A stretch of DNA of 7,261 nucleotides, taken from the NCBI GenBank assembly GCA_035502095.1, contig DATJUX010000006.1, forward strand, positions 1 to 7,261, written 5' to 3'. Within the stretch, counting starts at the first letter, position 1. Every line of letters starts with the position of its first letter. Under the pieces are notes generated by a model, which saw only the letters and a program-made list of their open reading frames with translations, ran no database searches and had not been told where the DNA came from. Of the stretch, positions 1 through 4,985 are shown piece by piece. Origin of the DNA: JAKANT01 sp035502095 (lineage in GTDB: Bacteria > Pseudomonadota > Gammaproteobacteria > Burkholderiales > Burkholderiaceae_F). The translations under genes and the position numbers were made by a program.

Positions 1-462
1 GTTCTTGAACCCGTCGCCGATGGCTTCCGCAACTTTGAGAAGACCAGGTCGCCGGTTCCGGCCGACGCATTGCTGATCGACAAGGCCCAGTTGCTGACCC
101 TGACGGCTCCGGAGATGACCGCGCTGATCGGTGGTCTGCGCGCCGTCAACATCAACGCAGACAGTAGCAAGCACGGTGTCTTCACAAACACTCCGGGCGC
201 GCTGACGAACGACTTCTTCGTCAATCTGCTCGACATGGGCACCGAGTGGAAGCCGGCCGGCGATATCTACGAGGGCTATGACCGCAAGACGGGCCAGCTC
301 AAGTGGACAGGAACCCGCGTGGACCTCGTGTTCGGTTCGAACTCGATCCTGCGGGCGCTGGCCGAGGTCTACGGCAGTGCCGACGGGAAGGAGCGTTTCG
401 TCAACGACTTCGTCGCCGCGTGGGTCAAGGTGATGAACCTCGACCGCTTCGACCTGGCCTGA
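1..462 (+). CDS. katG: Catalase-peroxidase KatG, C-terminal fragment (5' end outside window)
   Basis: The frame is open from base 1 and ends at TGA, giving about 153 residues. They match the end of the C-terminal, catalytically inactive peroxidase-like domain of bifunctional catalase-peroxidases. Recognisable stretches are VNLLDMGTEWKPA, then YEGYDRKTGQLKWTGTRVDL, then the closing segment FGSNSILRALAEVYG followed by VNDFVAAWVKVMNLDRFDL. Family members are usually about 720-750 residues, so roughly four fifths of the gene, including the heme-binding N-terminal domain and the Met-Tyr-Trp adduct residues, lies to the left of the window. The enzyme removes hydrogen peroxide by catalase and peroxidase activity in the cytoplasm. 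An in-frame TTG at 70 is internal and is not a start. The gene converges on the Exb operon and is followed by an intrinsic terminator. Identification is by recognition of the conserved C-terminus. Confidence 0.95.
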   Translation, partial: VLEPVADGFRNFEKTRSPVPADALLIDKAQLLTLTAPEMTALIGGLRAVNINADSSKHGVFTNTPGALTNDFFVNLLDMGTEWKPAGDIYEGYDRKTGQLKWTGTRVDLVFGSNSILRALAEVYGSADGKERFVNDFVAAWVKVMNLDRFDLA

Positions 463-515
463 CGCGAGACTGCACCGAGCGGCTGCCTTTAGGGAGCCAC
501 TTGAGCGTTGCCCGC

Positions 516-546
516 AGAGCCGGAGGTTTGCGCCGCCGGCTTTTTT
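516..546 (+). terminator. Rho-independent terminator of katG
   Basis: A 6-bp stem, AGCCGG at 518-523 with CCGGCT at 536-541, encloses a 12-nt loop and runs straight into six T residues at 541-546. Positions 516-517 can extend the stem into the T tract by one A-T and one G-T pair. It lies about 55 bp after the katG stop codon on the same strand. Only the + strand has the T tract, so it serves katG and not the opposing operon. Confidence 0.8.
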
Positions 547-554
547 CAGGTGCT

Positions 555-585
555 CGAAGCGCAATCAGCCCGCCGCGCTTCGTTT
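555..585 (+). terminator. Second hairpin downstream of katG, possible back-up terminator
   Basis: A perfect 8-bp inverted repeat, CGAAGCGC at 555-562 and GCGCTTCG at 575-582, has a 12-nt loop and is followed on the + strand by only TTT and then a C run. It begins 9 bp after the T tract of the first terminator. The stem is longer than that of the first hairpin but the T tract is weak. It could be a tandem back-up terminator or a transcript 3'-end stabiliser. Confidence 0.4.
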
Positions 586-852
586 CCCCCACACGCGCAG
601 TCTCGTCAGCGTGCGGTATCGGTACGCAAGCGTCCGGCAACGGAGCGAAGCCGCCGCCCAAATGTCAAACTTTAGATCGACGCCAATGGCGCGTCCTGGC
701 CGACCAGCGCCCGACGCGGTTGGCGCAACCCGACCCACTTAGGACATCCGTCCTCTCTCATGCCGGGCGACCAGTAACGGAGTGCAACGGTCATTGCGTC
801 AACGCGCGACAACACGCCACCGTGGCGCCTGATGTCAATTGACCTGCGGAGT

Positions 853-873
853 GCGCGTCGACGCCAGACGCGC
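853..873 (-). terminator. Possible terminator hairpin for the tonB-exbB-exbD operon
   Basis: A perfect 7-bp stem, GCGCGTC at 853-859 and GACGCGC at 867-873, has a 7-nt loop and lies 20 bp beyond the exbD stop codon in the direction of transcription. There is no T tract after it on the - strand, so it is not a classical intrinsic terminator. It could be a Rho-dependent 3'-end hairpin that protects the mRNA. A weaker candidate on the same strand is the 815-827 stem, which is followed by TGTTGT. Confidence 0.35.
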
Positions 874-893
874 CGAATGGGCCGAGGGGTACG

Positions 894-1313
894 TCAACGA
901 CGCGGCGGGACGGTCACGAAGCCGATTTTTGTGAGGCCGCCGGTTTGCGCGGCCGACATCACCTGTGCGATCTTCTCGTAAGCGACCTTGCGGTCCGCGT
1001 TCAGATGCAACTCGGGCTGCGGTGTCGCCTGCGCGGCCATCATGATCTTCGCGCGCAGTGAATCATCGTCGACCGGCATGCCGTCCCAGATCACCGTGCC
1101 TTCCGCATCGATCGACACGTCGATATGCGTCGGCTTCGTGTCCTCCTTCTGGCTGCTCGCGTGCGGCAGGTCGATCTTCACCGAGTGGCGGACCACCGGG
1201 ATCGTCACCATGAATACGATCAGGAGAACCAGCATCACGTCGACGAGCGGCGTCATGTTGATCTCGTTCATCAGGCCGTCGTCATCGTCGCCTGCAAAGG
1301 GGCTCATCGCCAT
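894..1313 (-). CDS. exbD: ExbD, proton-channel subunit of the TonB energising complex
   Basis: The product is 139 residues, close to the E. coli protein (141). After a short cytoplasmic N-terminus with four acidic residues (9-12) comes the family signature NEINMTPLVDVMLVLLIVF. This gives a single transmembrane helix at about 23-43 with Asp25 at the position of the proton-carrying Asp25 of E. coli ExbD. The rest is the periplasmic ExbD/TolR domain. With ExbB it forms the inner-membrane motor that uses proton motive force to energise TonB. The ATG at 1311-1313 is preceded by GGAG at 1321-1324 with 7-nt spacing, so it is preferred over the second ATG two codons later. It lies 15 bp after exbB and is the last gene of the array. 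TolR is the main alternative, but linkage to tonB and exbB favours ExbD. Confidence 0.95.
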   Translation of the reverse strand: MAMSPFAGDDDDGLMNEINMTPLVDVMLVLLIVFMVTIPVVRHSVKIDLPHASSQKEDTKPTHIDVSIDAEGTVIWDGMPVDDDSLRAKIMMAAQATPQPELHLNADRKVAYEKIAQVMSAAQTGGLTKIGFVTVPPRR

Positions 1314-1328
1314 AGGAAGTCTCCGTTG

Positions 1329-2048
1329 TTACTGGCCGCGTGCGGCGACGCGCAGATTGCCCTTCGAAGAAGACAGCCGCGCGCCCGTCACAAAGAACGC
1401 ATGCAGCCCGTGCGCGAAGCGGTTCAGCCTGGTCACGATCGCCTTGTTCGCGCGCGTGAGCGCGTTATAGCCGAGCACCGCCGGTATTGCCACGAAGAGG
1501 CCGAACGCCGTCATGATCAGCGCCTCGCCGACCGGGCCCGCGACCGCGTCGATCGAGGTCTGCCCCGTCGCGCCGATGGTGAGCAGCGCGTGATAGATGC
1601 CCCACACGGTGCCGAACAGGCCCACGAATGGCGCCGTACTGCCTATCGACGCGAGCACCGCGAGGCCGCTTTGCATCTTCGCGACCGAGTCATCCATCGT
1701 GTCCTTCAGGCAGCGCGTGATCCAGTCGGACACGTCCATCCGGTCGTGCAGTTGCGGCTGTGTCTGGTGATGATGTTCGGAGGCTTCCTGGCCCGACAGC
1801 GCAAGTGCGAGGAACGGATTGTCTTCACGAGTGCCGTTGCCCAGGTTCTTCATGCCGTCGGCAAAATCGTCCGAATGCCAGAACGCCCGTTCGGCATTCT
1901 TCGTCAGGCGCTTCAGGCGCATGACGTTCCAGCTCTTCACGACGATCACGCACCACGACAGGACCGACATGATCAACAGCGCGAGCGCGATGCCGCACGT
2001 CACGAAATCCCCTTGCGCCCACACGTGGGCGATACCATAGTTCTGCAT
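1329..2048 (-). CDS. exbB: ExbB, scaffold and proton-channel subunit of the TonB complex (MotA/TolQ/ExbB family)
   Basis: With the chosen start the protein has 239 residues, near the usual 230-250. Three transmembrane helices are visible at about 16-38, 128-152 and 170-193, with a cytoplasmic loop between the first two, as in the family. The signatures APFVGLFGTVWGIYHAL (second helix) and GPVGEALIMTAFGLFVAIPA (third helix) are intact. Glu175 and the pore threonines Thr147 and Thr180 correspond to E176, T148 and T181 of E. coli ExbB. The cytoplasmic loop holds a His cluster (92-94) of unknown importance. It pairs with ExbD 15 bp downstream and follows tonB by 35 bp. A longer reading from an upstream ATG at 2162 would overlap tonB and add an Arg-rich tail unlike ExbB, so it is rejected. 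Confidence 0.95.
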   Translation of the reverse strand: MQNYGIAHVWAQGDFVTCGIALALLIMSVLSWCVIVVKSWNVMRLKRLTKNAERAFWHSDDFADGMKNLGNGTREDNPFLALALSGQEASEHHHQTQPQLHDRMDVSDWITRCLKDTMDDSVAKMQSGLAVLASIGSTAPFVGLFGTVWGIYHALLTIGATGQTSIDAVAGPVGEALIMTAFGLFVAIPAVLGYNALTRANKAIVTRLNRFAHGLHAFFVTGARLSSSKGNLRVAARGQ

Positions 2049-2054
2049 TGCCAT

Positions 2055-2061
2055 TCCTTTT
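2055..2061 (-). promoter_or_regulatory. Ribosome binding site deciding the exbB start
   Basis: On the - strand AAAAGGA directly abuts an ATG at 2052-2054 and lies 6 nt before the ATG at 2046-2048. Zero spacing is unusable, so the second ATG is chosen as the start. The encoded N-terminus is then MQNYGIAHVW, which resembles other ExbB proteins. Confidence 0.65.
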
Positions 2062-2083
2062 AAGTCATGGTTCGGGCACGGTT

Positions 2084-2800
2084 TCAGTCGTGCAGGTTGA
2101 AGTCGAAAGGCTGCGTATACGCGGCGCGCACGGGCTCGCCGTTTTCCAGATACGGCTTGCACGAACTGTCGCGCATCGCGTCGAGCGCGGCGTCGTCGAG
2201 CCGGCCGTAGCCGCTGCTCTTCTTCAGTTCGATGTTCCCAATCTGGCCGGTCAGGCCGACCACGAAGCGCACATAAGCGATGCCGGTCTCGCCGCGCCGC
2301 TTTGACAGCATCGGATAGTCCGGCTGCACGATCCGGCAGTCGAGGTGCGAGACGTTTTTCGGTGCGCTCAGCGCCATCGTCGGCCTGTCCTGCGGAGGCG
2401 CGGCGGTCCGTGCGGGCTCCGGGGCGGCAGGCGCGGGCGGCGTCAGCCCGGCGGGCGCTTCGACCTGATGCTGAGACGGCACCTCGGCGACCGGCAACGG
2501 GGGCGGCGTGGACTTCGGCTGGATCTTCGGCTTTGCGCGCGTCACGTGCCGCACGGGTTTCGGCGGCGTCGGAGTTGGCACCGACTGGATTGCCGCCGGT
2601 GCGGTTTCCGGCTCGGGTTGAAGCAGCGCGGCTGTGATCGTGCGCGATACGACGGCGACGGGCGCGGCGATATCACGTCTCGTCAACACGAGCGCGATGA
2701 GCGCGGCATGCAGCGCCACGACGATGGCGCCGGCGTAGACCAGGCGGCGGTTCGCTTCGGACGCGAAGGTCGAAGTGACACTGTGTACGGTGGACTTCAC
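2084..2800 (-). CDS. tonB: TonB, periplasm-spanning energy transducer
   Basis: The 238-residue product has the standard TonB layout. A short cytoplasmic N-terminus is followed by one membrane anchor at about 20-40, with His31 in the helix as in the SHLS-type anchor of E. coli TonB. Next comes a Pro/Ala-rich spacer at about 60-140 that includes a KPVRH..KPKIQPK basic-proline segment, then a C-terminal domain at about 150-238 with YPMLSKRRGETG and the closing TQPFDFNL. It transmits ExbB/ExbD energy to outer-membrane receptors through their TonB box. Cys155 and Cys214 in the C-terminal domain could form a disulfide. Translation starts at a GTG (2798-2800), the first start codon in the open frame, with a weak GGAAA at 2806-2810. 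It lies 171 bp after the copper chaperone gene, so it may have its own promoter. Confidence 0.93.
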   Translation of the reverse strand: MKSTVHSVTSTFASEANRRLVYAGAIVVALHAALIALVLTRRDIAAPVAVVSRTITAALLQPEPETAPAAIQSVPTPTPPKPVRHVTRAKPKIQPKSTPPPLPVAEVPSQHQVEAPAGLTPPAPAAPEPARTAAPPQDRPTMALSAPKNVSHLDCRIVQPDYPMLSKRRGETGIAYVRFVVGLTGQIGNIELKKSSGYGRLDDAALDAMRDSSCKPYLENGEPVRAAYTQPFDFNLHD

Positions 2801-2971
2801 TGTCGTTTCCAGTGGACCAATGATGCAAGGGTTGGAGGCCGGCGAATCGACTTCAGGAAAGTAAACGCGCCGGCCCTGAACCGGACAGGGACGATGTCTG
2901 CCGTGGCGATTCGCGTTGGGGTACGCATATCGAATGTGTGCACCCCGGCAGGGTCCCCGAACGACGGCTCG
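2801..2971 (-). promoter_or_regulatory. Structured 171-bp leader/intergenic region upstream of tonB
   Basis: This is the longest gap in the - strand array and the likeliest place for a second promoter or a 5' leader. I see three inverted repeats. One is 10 positions long with one mismatch and one wobble (2918-2927 with 2937-2946, 9-nt loop). One is a 5-bp stem (2874-2878 with 2886-2890, 7-nt loop). One is a perfect 8-bp long-range repeat, GCGAATCG at 2842-2849 and CGATTCGC at 2907-2914, which encloses the 5-bp stem. None has a T tract on the - strand. I could not recognise a convincing sigma-70 promoter or a Fur box, so regulatory function is inferred from size and structure only. Confidence 0.35.
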
Positions 2972-3421
2972 TCAGTTCGATGTCGCGCCGGCGCTCTTCA
3001 CCGCGCACTCGCTCGTCACCGTCTCGCCATCGCTGAACGAGAACGTCAGCGGAATCGACGTGCCGACCTTGGCCGGCTGCTTCGGCTGCTCGAGCATCAC
3101 GTGATAGCCCCCGGGCGTGAATTTGAGCGTGCCGTTCGCCGGGACCGTGGCCTTCTCGACCATAACCATCTTTGTGGTGCTGCCATTGCTCTGCGTCTGA
3201 TGGAGCATGGCCATCCCGAAGGCGTCGGTCTTGACGCCGGTCAGGTCGACGGGCTTGTCGCTCATGTTCATCACGCTGAAATAGCCGCCAGACGGCAGGT
3301 TGCCGGGCAGCGCGCGCACCCAGCAGTCCGACACCATGACGGACGCCGGGGCTGCCAGCGCAGACGCGGCACAGACACTTAACGCGAGCGGCAGGAGGGT
3401 TGTTTTCATTGAAGGTTTCAT
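2972..3421 (-). CDS. PCuAC-domain periplasmic copper chaperone (DUF461 family)
   Basis: The 149-residue protein starts with a signal peptide (Lys6, hydrophobic 9-22, cleavage likely after ALA at about 23). The mature part is a PCuAC cupredoxin-like domain. The family Cu(I) motif H(M)-X10-M-X21-H-X-M is met exactly by His74, Met85, His107 and Met109, in the contexts MLHQTQ and GGYHVML. Proteins of this family carry Cu(I) in the periplasm and in several bacteria supply the CuA or CuB site of cytochrome oxidase, often with Sco. Cys33 and Cys139 may form a disulfide. The ATG at 3419-3421 has GGAG at 3428-3431 with 6-nt spacing, while the ATG four codons later lacks one. It follows the PepSY gene by 39 bp, so the two are probably co-transcribed. 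No Sco gene is in view. Confidence 0.9.
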   Translation of the reverse strand: MKPSMKTTLLPLALSVCAASALAAPASVMVSDCWVRALPGNLPSGGYFSVMNMSDKPVDLTGVKTDAFGMAMLHQTQSNGSTTKMVMVEKATVPANGTLKFTPGGYHVMLEQPKQPAKVGTSIPLTFSFSDGETVTSECAVKSAGATSN

Positions 3422-3460
3422 GGTCTTCTCCGGTTGATATAGCAGGACGGGTTGCGTCGA

Positions 3461-4930
3461 TCACGACACGGCGGGTTCGGCGGCGCGGCCAAACAGGATG
3501 CGGTCGGCCACCCAGACCGCGACAAGCGTCACGCCCATGAGCGGGAATACGATGCCAAGGACGACGAGCGCGGCTTTCCAGCCGCGCATCCGCACAGGGG
3601 CGCGTTCGCGCGCGGGGGCGCCGAGCGCGCCGGACGGCCGGCGCCTCCACCACATCACGCAGCCGGTGATGGCGAGCATTGCCAGCCCGAGCGAAATCGC
3701 CGCGCAGACGATCTGGTTCGCCACGCCGAAGTAGCGGCCCATGTGCAGCGACGTGCCGTACGAAATCGCCTTGCCGACGGCGCCATAGTCGCGATAGCGA
3801 ATGTCCTTCAGCACTGCGCCGCTGTACTGGTCGATGTACACGGTGCGCTCGAGCTTCGGGTCCGCCGGAAAGTACGACACGGTGTACACGCCTTCAGGCG
3901 AGGTCGGCAGCGCGATGTCGTAGCCGTCAGTGAGTCCGCTCGCGCGCATCTGCGCGAGGATGCGCCCAAGCGGCAACGGGCTGGCGCCGGGTGCACCGGC
4001 AGCGGGCGAATTGGGCACGTGCACCGCGCCGACCGCCCAGGGCACCTGGGGCAGAGGCATGTCGTCCATCGTCATGCCCGGCATCGAATCCATGCCAGAC
4101 GTCGCCGCATGCAGGTCCGCGTTCGTGTTGCGCGCGGCCGGCTGCCCCGGCCCCTTCGAGTGCATCGGCAGTCCGCCCCACGAACCCGGCGGGGAGCCGA
4201 GCTTGACGCTGGTCGCGAGCGCCTTGAAATGCTTGCCCCAGGAGCCGGTCCACGGCAGGCCAGTCGTCACAAACGCAAATGCGCCAATGGCGAGCCAGAT
4301 GCCGAGCGTTGCATGAATGCTTTTCCAAAGCGGCCGTCCCCGGCGCGTGAGATCGGGCGCGAGCGCCGCGCGCAGCGAGGCCGTCTCGCGCGGCCACCAC
4401 AGCGCAACGCCGGTGGCGATCATCACGAGCGTCCAGCACGCGACGAGCTCCATCAGCAATTCGCCCGGCTTGCCGAGCAGCAGCTTGCGGTGAATCATCC
4501 GGTCGACCTGCATGAAGCGGCCATCGACGTCGAGCGTGCCGAGTATCGCGCCGTCGTAGGGATTCAGGTAGACGCTTTCCTTGTGGCCGTCCGGCAGCCG
4601 GAAGATGAACTCGGCGCTACGGTCCTTGCGGGACGCGATGCGCGCGGTCGTCGGCACGGCGTCTGGCGGCATGGCGGCGCGGGCGCTCGCAAGCAGTGCG
4701 TCTTCGTCGAGTCGCGGCGACGTCCGTGGCGTCACGACGAACCGCTGCGGATACAGCAGCGGTTCGATCTGCGGCTGAAAGCAGTAGATCGTGCCGGTCA
4801 CGGCGAGCACGACGAGCAGCGGCATCACGAACAGCGCGGCATAGAAATGCCAGCGCCATAACGTTCGGTACGCGCTGGGGGACCTGTGCGCGCGCGTCGC
4901 GCGGAAGTCGGGATCGGCGATCGATGACAT
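3461..4930 (-). CDS. PepSY-associated transmembrane protein with Met/His-rich periplasmic loop, possible metal reductase
   Basis: The 489-residue inner-membrane protein has helices at about 30-51, 157-179, 205-226, 405-428 and 452-476. Arg-rich loops at 180-204 and 429-451 indicate the cytoplasmic side. It matches the PepSY_TM (PiuB/FoxB-like) family: YRTLWRWHFY at helix 1, YLNPYDGAILG in the first periplasmic domain, IHRKLLLGKPGELLMEL before helix 2, GLPWTGSWGKHF after helix 3, and YIDQYSGAVL and LHMGRYFG before helix 4. His28, His147, His206 and His396 lie at or near helix ends and could be heme ligands, as in the di-heme siderophore reductase FoxB. The second periplasmic loop carries five Met in twelve residues (280-291) plus nearby His257, His274 and His304, which suggests soft-metal binding. 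It sits between receptor and copper chaperone. Start ATG 4928-4930 has GAGG with 8-nt spacing. Reductase function is inferred. Confidence 0.85.
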   Translation of the reverse strand: MSSIADPDFRATRAHRSPSAYRTLWRWHFYAALFVMPLLVVLAVTGTIYCFQPQIEPLLYPQRFVVTPRTSPRLDEDALLASARAAMPPDAVPTTARIASRKDRSAEFIFRLPDGHKESVYLNPYDGAILGTLDVDGRFMQVDRMIHRKLLLGKPGELLMELVACWTLVMIATGVALWWPRETASLRAALAPDLTRRGRPLWKSIHATLGIWLAIGAFAFVTTGLPWTGSWGKHFKALATSVKLGSPPGSWGGLPMHSKGPGQPAARNTNADLHAATSGMDSMPGMTMDDMPLPQVPWAVGAVHVPNSPAAGAPGASPLPLGRILAQMRASGLTDGYDIALPTSPEGVYTVSYFPADPKLERTVYIDQYSGAVLKDIRYRDYGAVGKAISYGTSLHMGRYFGVANQIVCAAISLGLAMLAITGCVMWWRRRPSGALGAPARERAPVRMRGWKAALVVLGIVFPLMGVTLVAVWVADRILFGRAAEPAVS

Positions 4931-4956
4931 GGCGTGTGCCTCGATGAGGGGGATCG

Positions 4957-4978
4957 TGGCGTCGCTCGCGTGACGCCA
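4957..4978 (-). repeat. Perfect inverted repeat between receptor and PepSY genes
   Basis: TGGCGTC at 4957-4963 and GACGCCA at 4972-4978 form a 7-bp stem with an 8-nt loop in the 55-bp gap, just after the receptor stop codon. The - strand has no T tract after it. It may stabilise the receptor mRNA or attenuate read-through so that the receptor is made in excess over the downstream proteins. The stem is certain; the role is inferred. Confidence 0.5.
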
Positions 4979-4985
4979 GTCGCGA

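Larger units (their letters stand above)
463..893. other. Convergent intergenic region between katG and exbD, no gene seen
   Basis: This 431-bp stretch separates the convergent katG and exbD genes. I see no coding region: the open frames crossing it run antisense to or out of the katG frame, have arginine- and serine-rich low-information translations, and lack a plausible ribosome binding site. It contains the katG terminator, a second perfect hairpin, and several smaller inverted repeats: AGGAC/GTCCT at 741-754, CGCCA/TGGCG at 815-827, the palindrome GTCAATTGAC at 834-843, and a 7-bp stem at 853-873. The 9-mer TCGACGCCA occurs twice, at 677-685 and 858-866. No tRNA or known RNA family was recognised. 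Confidence 0.6.

Noticed and set aside
655..680. TTGACA-like -35 element on the - strand
   Set aside because: No -10 element is found at 16-18 bp, and transcription would run toward the katG terminator with no gene to serve.
303..842. + strand open frame overlapping the katG end and running into the intergenic region
   Set aside because: It is out of frame with KatG, Arg/Pro-rich, and has no domain; the terminator at 516-546 lies inside it.
1125..2063. + strand open frame of about 312 codons antisense to exbB and exbD
   Set aside because: It has a composition-driven His/Arg-rich translation, and the opposite strand carries intact ExbB and ExbD signatures.
2049..2162. N-terminal extension of ExbB from an ATG at 2160-2162
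   Set aside because: It would overlap the tonB C-terminus by about 79 bp and add a basic tail not typical of ExbB. The AAAAGGA site fits the ATG at 2046-2048.
2801..2971. Fur box before tonB
   Set aside because: I searched by eye for a GATAATGATAATCATTATC-like 19-mer and found nothing close. A true promoter with such a site may lie upstream of the receptor, outside the window.
2345..3382. Long + strand open frame antisense to tonB and the copper chaperone gene
   Set aside because: It crosses two well-supported genes and the gap between them, is Arg-rich, and shows no domain or ribosome binding site.
3422..3460. TATATC as a -10 element for the copper chaperone gene
   Set aside because: No -35 match at a proper distance, and the 39-bp gap fits co-transcription with the PepSY gene.
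3452..4861. Long + strand open frame of about 469 codons antisense to the PepSY gene
   Set aside because: The translation is Arg/His-rich with no recognisable domain, and the opposite strand encodes a clear membrane protein. Long antisense frames are expected in GC-rich codon usage.
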